The notes under the pieces were generated by a model. That model did no database searches, was not told where the DNA came from, and worked only from the letters and a program-made list of their open reading frames with translations. The translations under genes and the position numbers were made by a program. A stretch of DNA of 64,000 nt from Dipteronia dyeriana (taxonomy: Eukaryota; Streptophyta; Magnoliopsida; Sapindales; Sapindaceae). Location of the stretch: assembly GCA_032871835.1 (NCBI GenBank), contig CM065296.1, positions 118,306,146 through 118,370,145 of the forward strand, in the 5' to 3' direction. Shown here one piece after another: positions 49,466-60,216 of the stretch. The first letter of the stretch is position 1. Every line of letters starts with the position of its first letter.

Positions 49466-50219
49466 TACCTCGATATCAAATCAATAAACCTCCTCTTCTT
49501 CAACTCATTTTACTCCCGTTTTAAAGAACTACTCATAGTCTTGAAGTTCTTCAAACCACTATATAAATTTGCATGTGAAGACTCGGATGACTCTAGTTGG
49601 ATTTTGCTGATTATGTCGATAATATGCAATTCCAATAATTTTATCATCCTCTTCAGTTCTATGATACCTTGAGTATTTTCAGGTCGAACAACATCATTAA
49701 GTTTTTTGATTCATCTACGTTGACAATTATTTTCTCAATATTTTCAAAGGTATTCAGAATATTGAGGAAACTATTTATGTTCTCACTCTCATTTCCAATT
49801 GAATTTGAGTGCTTGACTAACTATTGTTAAATTACTTCTAAAAATGTTAGCTGTGCTTTTTACAATCACTATTAAACTGAATTTTAAACTTGTCCGCTTC
49901 TTGTTCAATGTTTCCTTCAACTTCTTCTCCATCTCTTACATAATATTTCCTCAAGGACCTAACCTCAATTCTTTTCATTTGATTATATGTTTCATGTACT
50001 TTACAATTTGTTGAAAAAATGATAAATTCCTCTTTCCACATGATATCAATTTTTGTCTCAATTTTCATTTCAATTAATTTTTTTTATAGTGATTACATTC
50101 AGAAATTCTTTTGCATATATATATATATATATATATATGCAAAATTTTACATCATTTATTTATCCTCGAAATCTATCTCAGAGATTATATATATCATGTG
50201 TGCCTCAGACACTATGGTA
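48550..50219 (-). repeat. ~0.7-kb tandem repeats of a decayed coding locus, continued at 59061-59420
   Basis: CATTTGATTATATGTTTCAT starts copies at 48550, 49295 and 49976 (spacing 745 and 681 bases), and a partial copy precedes at ~47830-47990. Each copy has a TA run, then ATGGTACC.CGATATCAAATC, then GATGACTCTAGTT. The third copy is split by the Mutator-like element and resumes at 59061. On the minus strand the units retain short peptide similarity (EEFI.F....KYMKH / STNCKVHETYNQMK), so they appear to be amplified exonic or exon-intron units of a gene that has lost function. Beyond 59420 the minus strand still reads DNLLSVMEKSVEKYNREDGD. Confidence 0.7.
50210..50219. repeat. Left target-site duplication of the Mutator-like element
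   Basis: CACTATGGTA, repeated exactly at 59061-59070. The empty form is seen in the sister repeat at ~48776 (ACTATGGTACCCCGATATC). Confidence 0.88.
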
Positions 50220-50636
50220 GGGGTCAAAAAATTATTGGCACTGTTTGAGGGGTGTGTTGTGCAAACATCACCACTTTACTGATGTATGTTTAAAAGGCAC
50301 TAAAAGAGTGTTTGAGACAAAAATACCCTGAAATATTTTAACAGTGAGGAAGTTGTCGTTTTCAAATTCAGAGAGAAGCAACAGTCAAACCGACGGGAAA
50401 CTAATCGACGGTGAAGTGACGGGAAGAGCTGCGATTGACAAAGGTAAGATTGGTTATTTTTCATCGTTTTTGTTGTTATTAACTTACATTACATGTTAGA
50501 ATTGAGTTTTGTTGATAGGAATTGTAGAAACCGGTTAAAATAGAGATGTGAGAATGGTTGTGGTTTAGGTTAGGGTTTGTAATTTGGTTGAATATCAGTT
50601 GAGGAAGATGAAATCTGGGTTTTCGAGACTTTTTTC

Positions 50637-51405
50637 AAGAGAATCGAGCCTATTTGTTTAGTCGAGCTTTTTTTTCGTGACAATTAGGTTTTGTTAAATC
50701 TAATTTTTTTGAAAAGAATCGAGCTTTTTTTGAAAAGGATCGAGTTTTTTTTAAAAGGATCGAGCTTTTTTTGAAAATGATCGAGCTTTTTTGAAAAGGA
50801 TTGAGCCATTTTGAAAGGGATCGAGCTTTTTTGAAAAGGGATCAAGCCTTTTTGAAAAGGGATCGAACCTTTTTGAAAAGGGATCGAGTCTTTTTTAAAA
50901 GGGATCGAGTCTTTTTTAAAAGGGATAGAGTTTTTTTGAACGGGGATCGAGCTTTTTTGAAATGCATCGAGCTTTTTTGAAAATGAATCGAGCTTTTTTT
51001 GAATTGGATCGAGTCATTTTGAAAAGCAATCGAGCTTTTTTAAATAGGTTCGAGCTGTATTTGAATTGGATCGAACCTATTTGAAAGGGATCGAGCTTTT
51101 TTGAAAAGAGATCGAGCCTTTTTTAAAAGGTATCAAGCTTTTTTGGAAATAGATTGAGCCTTTTTTTAAAACGAATCGAGCTTTTTAAAAAAGGAATCGA
51201 GCTTTTTTGAAAGGGATCGAGCTTTTTTGAAAGGGATCGAGCCTTTTTGAAAAGGAATCGAACTTTTTTGTAAAGCAATCGAGCTGTTTTGAAAAGGATC
51301 GAGTCTTTTTGAAAAGGAATCGAGCTTTTTTGTAAAGCAATCTAGCTTTTTTAAAAGGGATCAAGCCTTTTTGTAAATCAATCGAGCTTTTTTAAAAAAT
51401 TCTGT
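50637..51405 (+). repeat. Left array of ~21-bp ATCGAGCTTTTTT repeats (about 35 units)
   Basis: Degenerate tandem units of the form GATCGAGCTTTTTTGAAAAG fill most of a 0.99-kb interval between a good donor (AAAG|GTAAGA at 50444) and an acceptor (TTGCAG|ATGAAA at 51437) preceding the Ulp1 gene. The array therefore looks like the body of its first intron. It lies 417-1185 bases from the left end of the element. Confidence 0.85.
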
Positions 51406-53186
51406 TTAATGATGTTGTATTTCTGTTACATTGCAGATGAAAATTAGGTTGAAGGATTTGCTTAAAACTCCAGAAGGATACTGGTACGAGGGCAAATTGA
51501 CACAACACAACCATTTTGATGCCCTCGCCTATATAGACGACGCGTTGAACCGTGTCCCTGTAGAATTTGCAGATGAAGACCGTCGACGGTTCATGGCGTC
51601 ATGTTTCGGGTATTTCCTGACTATGCATAGGGAGATGAAGTTTTCCGATGGTATTATCCTTCGGTTGCTTTTGAGGGAGCTCCATCATAACGGCCCTACA
51701 AATGAGATGCACTTCATGTTAGGAACCTAATCGATGAGGTTTTCGAAGGTGGAATTTTACCTGATCAACGGACTGCGGTTTGGAGTTGTACCATAGAGCA
51801 CCATGTATGCAGCAGTGGAGAATGTCATACATAAGCGGTACTTTCCTGGAGCCGAGGAGGTGTCGCTGGAACAGATTAATGGGTGTTGTCACCGACGCAG
51901 ATTTGGGAAAGGCATACGATGCTGTCAAGCTCTGCCTCTTATATATGCTGAACTGGATACTGATGGGGGTGGATGAGAGATTCAAGATTCCAGTTTGGCA
52001 GTTTTGGCTGGTTGAGGAGCTCGATGCGTTCGACGCGTTCCCGTGGGGTGTCCACGTGTACAGGCATTCTATTCACTTATTAAAGTATGAGTTTGACGGG
52101 CGAAGAGACGGGTTCGAGCAACACCAGCAGGAAAAGGGCGCTGACGTACACATGATGGAGACCTACAACATATACGGTCTATCTCATGCTCTGTTGGTAA
52201 GAAGTTCGAACTACGAAATGTACTTTATTGTTGATGCCCAAAATTGTATGGATACTTATCGTACTTATCTTTGATGCAGATATTTGCTTTAGAGGTGATC
52301 CCTGCTTTGGCCAAAGAGGTCGGTGTCCGGAGGGTTACTGATCTGACTCCCCGTATTTTGAAGTGGGAGTTGACCAAACAACCGAGAGGGAACAAACTAG
52401 CAAAGATTTTCAAAGCCAGTGTATGTATTTATTTTGTTAATGTTTTTATTAGTTAGTATTTGTACAATGACATTGTTCTAACTAATATTTCAGATGTTTG
52501 CGATCAAGGAACTGGTGCCGACACCAGTTGAGAGACATGCACCGTACTATGCCTAGCTAGACGAGGGGGGGAGCCTGTATATAGAAGATGACATGGATGA
52601 TATGCCGCCTAAGGTCCCTGATCAGACTACCTTAGGCGCGATCAGTGGTACAGACAGGACCATTGACAGTGAGGGATCTGAGCCCGTTGCTGGGGGTTTG
52701 AGGCCAAGTGACAGTGAAGGATATGAGACAAACCCTCAACGAGAAAGGCATAGGCATAGGCATAGGCGGGTTCGGTTTCCCACCCCCGGACATGGTAGAT
52801 CTACAGGGGATTCCCGTGGGGGCGTTGGACGTGATGGAGAGGTAAGTTGAAAACATAGTTTAGTGTTTTTAATTAACACGTGCTGATAGTTTTTTACTAA
52901 CAATGTAGACATGATTTCAGGCTCTGTAGGCAGAACTGTTGAACGATGTGCGTGAATCCCTCCGGAAGAGTGACGAGGATCGACAACGTCAACACTTGGA
53001 GTTGTTGGATATGATCCGGAAGAGTGATGAGGATCGTCAGCAGCAACACCGATTGTTACTGGATATGATCCGGGGGCTTCAAGGTTCGAGCATGCGTACA
53101 CACCGGGATGGTCCCCCACCTCATGATCTATTATTTAGTCCCAGAGAGTTGACTGATAGGTTTACGAGGGGGGGGGACAGATACCC

Positions 53187-53279
53187 AGGCTTAGCGGTCC
53201 CCCCCACCTCCCAGCACATCGATCCCCCCACCTCCCAGCATATTGATCCCCCCACCTCCTAGCATATCGATTCAGCCAC
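53187..53279 (+). repeat. 27-bp proline-coding repeat, about three copies
   Basis: CCCCCCACCTCCCAGCA.AT(C/T)GAT recurs three times in the linker of the Ulp1 gene, reading PPTSQHID. Confidence 0.75.
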
Positions 53280-53303
53280 AGTGGTCCCCTCCCCCACCCC
53301 ACC

Positions 53304-53576
53304 CAGCACGAATGTGGCGTCGAAGCGGTCCCCTCCCCCACCCAGCACGTCCGTGCCGTCGGAGCGGTCCCCTCCCCCACCCAGCACGTCCATACCGTCG
53401 GAGAGGTCCCCTCCCCCACCCAGCACGTCCGTGCCGTAGGAGTGGTCCCCTCCCCAACCCAGCACATCTGTGCCGTCGGAGCGATCCCCTCTCCCACTTA
53501 GCACGTCTGTGCCGTCGGAGCTGTCCCCTCTCCCAACCAGCACTTCTGTGCCGTCTGAGCGGGGCCCCCCTAGCCA
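53304..53576 (+). repeat. 39-bp minisatellite in Ulp1 linker, seven units
   Basis: CAGCACG-type starts recur exactly every 39 bases at 53304, 53343, 53382, 53421, 53460, 53499 and 53538. In one frame they read STSVPSERSPPPP, a 13-residue unit. Unit four has VP-stop-EW where others have VPSER. Confidence 0.92.
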
Positions 53577-55115
53577 ATACATCTAAGTGTTTAGTAAGCG
53601 CGGATGGCAGTTGGTGAGCCCTTACACAGATCCATGCCGTCTAAAGTGGTTGAGGACACGGCCCGAGTCCGTGGAACACATTTTTGACCCCCACAGACTA
53701 GTGGACGCTGACCACCTTGCGACATATAAGGCCTTCAAGAGGAACATAAATGGGGAACAATGAGTCCAACTTTTTATAATACAAGTGGATGTACATTTCT
53801 TGTTTATTAAAATTTATGTATAGCTAAGGTAACTCAATCATTAAACAGACGTGATGTAGACGTGTTGGCACCAGTTACCACGGGATGGTTCGTGTGTATG
53901 CAGTCCAACTTCATGGACTTGGAGGACACGGTACGCACTTATTAAATTTCATATTAACGTTTGTGTAAGTATTGTTGAATTGTTAACAATTACGGTGGTT
54001 TTATTGTTTGTCAGCATATGGATGCATACCTCAATATTCTTCGCAAGCGTCAGCGAGGATTCCACAATGTGTACAGCCAGAGGATCAACGTGTTGGATAC
54101 ACAATTTTATGTAAGTAGGTATAACATTTGGGAATCAAATCAGATTTTCTGGTTATTTATTATTAATACGATATTGTCAATGCTTGTACAGCCACTTATG
54201 TTGTACATGTGGGAGAGGATGATACCTCGCGATTCGTATAGTGCTGTGACCACGTCAAGGTGGAATGTGTTACAGTCCCGATGGTTGGAAGAGGACATTC
54301 TGACGGTCCGTGGAGCAACCACGAGTGGAAACCGCCCATGGCACGAGGTTGACCTGGTAAGTGTTACATGATGGAGATGCTTAAAAAAAACTGTTCTTAT
54401 ATCCTCAGCTAACACGGCATGCAAAATATTACAGGTGCTGATTCCGTGCAACGTTGGGGCCCAACATTGGCTAGTGGTAAGCATCGACCTTTGTCGCAGG
54501 AAGATTGACATTTATGACCCCTGGAGACAGGAAGTCCCTTATAAGATCAGGCACCAGCAAGTCCGACCATTACGGTGGTTTTTACCCTCCATGTTGAGTG
54601 ACACGGGGTTCCACACAGCACGACGAGCTGGTCGTCGGGCGTTCCCTCAGGAAAATAAGCCTTTCTCGGTCAGCCTGGTGCATACTTCTACAGTCCCCCA
54701 ACAAAAGAAATCGTAAGACATTCTATTTCATTCACATGTTTAGATATTCTTTATGAACGATTTCTAATAGTGTTTTATGTGCCGAATTGCAGAGGTAACT
54801 GTGGTCCCCATACTTTGAGACTTATCGAGTACATACTAGCGGGTCGAAGGCCTTTTGATTAGTCAGAGGACGACATGGGGATCATTCATGAGAAAATGGA
54901 TGTGGAGATTTTTTCTAACTCCAGGCCCACGAAGTGATTTTTTGTATATTCTCATTTTATATATACACAGACATGTAATTAATTCATGAATATTAATTCG
55001 TTCATTATTCATTCATTAATATTAATTCATTCATTAATTAGAAATTATTGCAAATCCAAATTATTACAATATGATACACATCCAAAAGTTTTCAATGTGA
55101 TCGAAACTTTGTCAT

Positions 55116-57891
55116 TCATTCCCTATTAGAGTCAATGTTAGGGCACGTTTGTTTGTTGTGTCCAATTGAATGGTAGATGTTACACTTGCGGCGGTATTCA
55201 TCGGGAACAGCTCTTCTTGTACCTTCATTAATCATATGTGGATTAGGACATCTCCTGGAATTATGCCCTGGTTGTCCACATCTTCTACAGGATTGTGTAG
55301 TTGTCCTCTCCGAAGAAGAGACATGGCGACCTGCCCTCGGGCGTCCTGCTTGTCTCCTGGAGTTTGGATTCAAAATCACCCTCTGAGCAATGTCAGATGG
55401 CACAAACCAAGTGGAAGGATGGCCCACCGGCATATTAGGAACCGAGTACGCATTAATAAGTGTCTGTCTCTAGTAGTAGTCCGCACACAAAGTTGTGAAG
55501 TCCAAGTTTCGCTCCCTGTAAAAAACATTGCAAACGATCAGCTTCACCGAGAAAATGATCAGTATGTTTTCAAAGTTGTGAAGTCCAAGTTTCAGTAATG
55601 CACCGTGCCGCCGCAAGGGCGTGAGAACATGGAAAATGATCCATTTGAAATTTGTTGCAAGTACAAGTCTTCCGAGCTAAGTCAACAGTCCACTGTTTTC
55701 CAGACCGTTTGACCGAAAAAATGATCCAGTCGACTGGATTTACGGTCAAATAACCACACTTCTCCACATGTTTTAAGAGCACAAGATGTGCTGCGTCGGT
55801 CAACTGATGACGCATGGTTTGTACAGCTCTATAGCGATCATGAAACCACCGTTGCAGCATATTCCTAATGAACTCAGCCAGAGTCAACATAGACAGTTTT
55901 CATGCAAATTTTAGGCGTGAGTTTATGCATTCTGCAGCATTAGTCGTCATCACCCTATACCTTCTTTCCGGGCAGTGTACACGGGACCACTTGTATGGAC
56001 CGGCATCAATTACATAATCATATACATTATGGTGTAAGTTTCTTAACTCTTCCATATGCTGGTTATATTCAAACTCGGTGTATGCACGGGCTGCTTTGTC
56101 CATTATTGAGGCAACACCCTTTCTATGAAATTGCTTTTTGATATTTTCAGCAAAGTGCCAGCAACATATGGTATGGGTGGCATAAGGGAACACTTTAGAA
56201 ATCTCTACTTCAATGCTTGCATGCCTATCATAAATGAAAACTAGCTCATCAATATGACCTAGGGCATCCTTCAAGCAATCCAAAAACCATTCCCTTGAAA
56301 GGTTATTTTCTGAGTCGGCGTACCCAAAAGCAATTGGATACACCTGTTCGTTCCCATCTTATGTTGTTGCAACAAACATTGTACCCGGAATCATCCCTTC
56401 TAATGGGTACCATCAACGGCAATGACTGGACGCATACACGTCCGGAATCCTCTAAGTGAGGCACCAATCGACATGAAGAAGTATAGAAATTTACCATTTT
56501 TATCGTACTGTAAGTCAGTGATTGTGCCGGGATTTTGTTGTTCCAAAACGTAACCAAATGATGGAAGCAGTTGAAAGGTTTCCTCATGCGTTCCATATGT
56601 CAGTGACAACGCATAATCGAGAGCGGCGTGTGCCTTACTGTACATGATTTGGATTCCATACATTGATTTCATGTCGGCGATTATGTCCTTCGGAAGCATT
56701 AGTCGACCATCTTGTTGTTGAACTCTAGGTGCAATAACTTCTCCAATTATGACTGCACTAGCTTGTCAGTGCCGGCAGTGAATTTTCACTAATGGACAAG
56801 TGTGTTCGTTGAAAAAACTTATTACTTGAAAGTATGTGCATTCATCTCTCCTCACCGCTCTTAACTTCCACGTACAATTTCCCATCAAACAAACTAGATG
56901 TAATATTGTCTTATTGGACCTTTTCACCTTCCACTCGAAGTTCTGCCGCATTGCAAAATGGCCTACTAGTCTCTTCAAATCCTTTTTCGTTGGAAAAAAC
57001 TGGCATTTATATATCATGCTTGTAGGTTCATCTTCAAACAAGTTCCTACTTCCACCAATACCAAACGAGTATGATTCTGCTCCTGGAATAACCCATGTTG
57101 TGACATTATCAGAATCATCTGCAGTTACATTAGCCCTCCCCTCGGAGGTCCCAGCTATATCTGATGCACTGGAACTAAATCTGTGTACATGTCTTACATG
57201 TCTTTCCATTTCGACAGGTTCTGCATCATCCTGATTGTCCTCTATATTTTCTACAAAATTTAAATTGCCCTCATTATCCACCTCATTATTCACCCCAACA
57301 TTTAGTGTTGTATTCTCCTCATTGTTGATGTCATTGTAGATCTCATTGTATTGGTGGTTGTACTGTCTACCATTCATCTCAAAATGACAACCAAATACAT
57401 CGTCGAATTGAGGTCCCGGTCTATTATCATGGGCGGCTACTTCCGGTGGGACAACACATATGTTTTCCCGACCATCAATCCCACTTCTTTCTGTGAACAA
57501 CTGGTTGCTTCCGCCTAACGATCGAAATTGTTGGGTGTTATCAGAATGAGGGATATCTTTACCAATGACATCTCTTGCTGACCTCTCGATTAGACTAACA
57601 CATACTTGAAGGATCACCCTATCTTTCTCTAGCATAAACTGAACATCGTCATTGTTTCTTATAAATGTACGACATGTAGTCCCAGGAATAATTGATAGAG
57701 ACTGTAGCTCAGCACTGTATTTGTTCTCATCAAACTTCACAATGGTTTGCACGATCGACACCAGTTCGTCGTAACTCAAATTCTTTGACAAATACAAACC
57801 TTGGTTATCGGAACCTAAATACCTCTGATTTCCGTCTGGCAATTGCTCTCATCGACCGTTGTAAGATATGACTATTCCCACCCTATCCATT
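55116..57891 (-). pseudogene. MuDR-type (MULE) transposase gene, mutated
   Basis: The minus strand from ATG at 57891 reads MDRVGIVISYNGR, then a TGA (57851-57849), then EQLPDGNQRYLG: a PB1-like N-terminal domain. A MuDR zinc/plant-specific domain follows (FPTKKDLKRLVGHFAMRQNF, LHLVCLMGNCTWKLRAVRRD), then the transposase core. The core keeps likely catalytic residues: AVDGTH (first Asp), FIYDRHASIE (second Asp) and TNAAECINSRLKF (Glu). A CCWHFAENIKKQF block is also present. A SWIM finger (CTCNKFQMDHFPCSHALA) and a CCHC knuckle (CRRCGQPGHNSRRCPNPH) end the protein. Further breaks: a stop near 56765, a stop and frameshift near 56400, a stop near 56358 and a stop near 55898. It therefore cannot make a full enzyme as written. 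Confidence 0.88.
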
Positions 57892-57994
57892 GTCCTGTCA
57901 AAACCAACATCAAAAACCATTAATAAGGAAAAAATATTTCATATTAAATTTACAATTATAAAGGATTAAACAAAAATCAAAAGTGTAAGATATG

Positions 57995-58620
57995 AAGCTT
58001 TTTTTTAAACTGATCGAGCTTTTTTTGTACATGATCGAGCCGTTTTTGTACATGATCGAGCCGTTTTTGTACATGATCGAGCTCTTTCTAATGGGATCGA
58101 GCTTTTTTTGTTCAAGACCGAACTCTTTTTCTACATAATCGAGGTTTTTTATATATAGCACGAGCTTTTTTCAAATATGGTTCGACCTTTTACTTTTACG
58201 GAATCGAGTTTTTTTTTAGGAATCCAGCTTTTTTTTTTGAGGAATCGAGCTTTTTTATGAGGGATCGAACTTTTTTTGTACGGGGATCGAGCTTTTTTTG
58301 TGCGAGATCGAGCTATTTGTGTGAGAGATCGAGCTTTTTTTGGCAATGATCGAGCTTTTTTTCTGATGGATAGAGCTTTTTTTCGAGGGATCGAGCTATT
58401 TGTGTGAGAGATCGAGCTTTTTTTGGTAAGGATCGAGCTTTTTTTCTGTTGGATCGAGCATTTTTTCGAGGGATCGAGCTTTTCTTTTTACGTATCCAGT
58501 ATCTATTTTTTTGATCGAGTTTTTTTAGAATTTGATCGAGATTTTTTTTCAAATTTCCGAGCTATTTTACAAATGTTTCGACCTTTTTTTAAAACCTTTC
58601 CAGCTTTTATGCTCAAGATT
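57995..58620 (+). repeat. Right array of ~21-bp ATCGAGCTTTTTT repeats (about 27 units)
   Basis: Units such as GATCGAGCTTTTTTTGTACA share the core of the left array and run in the same orientation on the + strand. They fill an interval between a minus-strand donor (CAAGAAG|GTAAAT at 58832) and an acceptor just before the transposase ATG (TTGACAG near 57900). They thus occupy the first intron of the transposase gene, read in antisense. A ~91-bp segment (GAGATCGAGCTATTTGTGTG...) is duplicated at about 58303 and 58394. The array lies 440-1065 bases from the right end. Confidence 0.83.
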
Positions 58621-59060
58621 ATAAACTTGTTTGCACCACTACAACTCAACTCGGTCAAATATATATACAAAAAAATATGCATACATGTTCATTCATTCTT
58701 TGTAAAAAGTTTACAACTCCAGGCCATCAACATAAAAAAATTGAGACAACATGTTCATAAATGTTCATACAGTGTTATACCACACAGAAATACAATAAAA
58801 AATGGAAATGAAGATCAGAAATATTAATTTACCTTCTTGTGCAATATCTGGAATGAAGCTCGTTTTCTGAAGAAAAAATGGAGTAGGTGCTTGATTTTCA
58901 GACAACTTTTTTGGACGACAGCCTTTAAAGAATAAAATATCGATTATTAAGGGTAATTTCGGTAGCTCACCATAATAGGTGCATTTTAAACTTAACTTAT
59001 TATAACGGTGATATCACTGCAAGTGACCAAAAAAAATGTAACATTCCTCACCATTTCCAC

Positions 59061-59070
59061 CACTATGGTA
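59061..59070. repeat. Right target-site duplication of the Mutator-like element
   Basis: CACTATGGTA, identical to 50210-50219, followed by CCCCCATATCAAATCAATCA, the continuation of the 0.7-kb repeat. Confidence 0.88.
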
Positions 59071-59420
59071 CCCCCATATCAAATCAATCAATCTCTTCTT
59101 CCTTAACTCATTTTTCTCCCTTTTTAAAGAGCTAACCACAATCTTGAATTTCTCCAAATCGGTCTATAAATTTGCAAGTGAAGACTCTGATGACTCTAGT
59201 TTGTTTTTGCTCATTAGGTCGATAATACTCAATTCCAATAATTTTGTCATCCTCTTTAGTTATATGATACCTTGGGTATTTTCACTTCGAACAATATCAT
59301 TAGGTTTTTAAATTCATCTACGTCGATAATTATTTTCTCAATATTTACAAAGGTATTGAGAATATTCAGGAAATATATTCTCACTCTTATTTCCAATTGA
59401 CTTTGAATACTTGTCTAAAG

Positions 59421-60183
59421 TAATTTCAATATTTTATTCTAGGTTAGAAAGTAACTCCAATTGTGCAAACATTAGTTCATACAAATTTAAACTCTTTTTG
59501 CTTCCATTAACTTCAATTTGCCATCTTAGAAAATGACTTGGTTGTCTCCATCTTCCCTATTATATTTCTCTACGGACTTTTCCATAACAGAAAGAAGATT
59601 GTCATGAGAATGGAAACTTTCCGAGACAAGAGGAATATCTTCAAATATTATTTAAATTATATTTTACTAATCTTTCTTAGAAATTGATATTCAAGATGTT
59701 TGGATTGATGAATTTTGGGTTTATAGGAAAGAAACACCGTCCATATGAATGAAGATGACCAAACTAGAGTTGCCATTGCTTTCGAAAACAATAAAACTCG
59801 AAAGAGGATTTGTTCAATCTATTGGCTTTTCATGGCTTGGGTTGGTTTGTTTATATTCAGAGTTTATAGGATTATAATAAAATATTAAAATGGGTTTAGA
59901 TAGAAAAACAATAAGGTTAAAAGTGATTGCTATTTTTTAAGGTTAGTTTTGGTTAAAAGGTCTAGAGAGTAAATAATCAATTTTAAAAATTTCAAGATGG
60001 ATGTGGAGAGTAAATTGACGTACAAAGAACTTTTTTGGATTTCAATAGAGTCACCCAAATTTTATTCATCATAATATTCTATTACAAAATCATAAACAAA
60101 TAAAGGATAATCATACTACGAAATCCTTTCTTGGTAGATGGAAATATCAAAATGAAGTTTCATCGTTAGGATTTGAATTTTCG

Positions 60184-60216
<33 letters not shown>

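Larger units (their letters stand above)
51437..54937 (+). pseudogene. DUF1985 / Ulp1-like (C48) protease gene of the MULE, mutated
   Basis: An N-terminal DUF1985-like domain spans 51437-52190 (DLLKTPEGYWYEG, KVEFYLINGLRFGVVP, LCLLYMLNWILMGVDERFKI, WGVHVYRHSIHLLKY). A linker has two RKSDEDRQ..H coiled repeats (~52970-53070) and a proline-rich 39-bp minisatellite. The C-terminal Ulp1 domain shows the catalytic His (GAQHWLVVSIDL), Asp (IDIYDPW) and Cys (GNCGPHTLRLIEYI, Cys codon 54800). Such proteases cleave SUMO-like isopeptide bonds; their role in MULEs is unknown. Breaks: stop TAA at 51728, TAG at 51794, a frameshift near 51910, a stop inside the minisatellite and TAG at 54860 before the final SEDDMGIIHEKM. 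Probable introns separate the exons, but not every junction could be fixed. Confidence 0.8.
50220..59060. mobile_element. Ulp1-carrying Mutator-like element (Kaonashi/KI-MULE type), 8.84 kb
   Basis: The borders are fixed by the 10-bp duplication CACTATGGTA and by comparison with uninterrupted sister repeats. The termini have only weak inverted similarity: GTTTAAAAGGCAC at ~50288 versus inverse AGTTTAAAATGCAC at ~58990, with CATCACC / TATCACC nearby. This fits MULEs with poor terminal repeats. Inside are a DUF1985/Ulp1 protease gene (+) and a MuDR-type transposase gene (-), converging with about 180 bases between their ends. That spacer is an AT-rich run of TTCATTCATTAAT words (54977-55040). 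Both genes carry stops and frameshifts, so this copy is not autonomous. Confidence 0.87.

Noticed and set aside
50637..51405. Array considered as a CRISPR-like or satellite structure
   Set aside because: There are no constant repeats with unique spacers, the units are degenerate and contiguous, and the context is a plant transposon intron.
53162..53582. Long minus-strand frames (VGEGT..., GGGDRSDGTDVL...) opposite the Ulp1 linker
   Set aside because: Shadows of the 39-bp GC-rich minisatellite; the plus-strand frame agrees with the Ulp1 gene.
58149..58552. Minus-strand frames reading KKARS...KKSSI repeats as a lysine-rich repeat protein
   Set aside because: They are the translation of the ATCGAGC array, which lies in a probable intron; units vary in length and break the frame.
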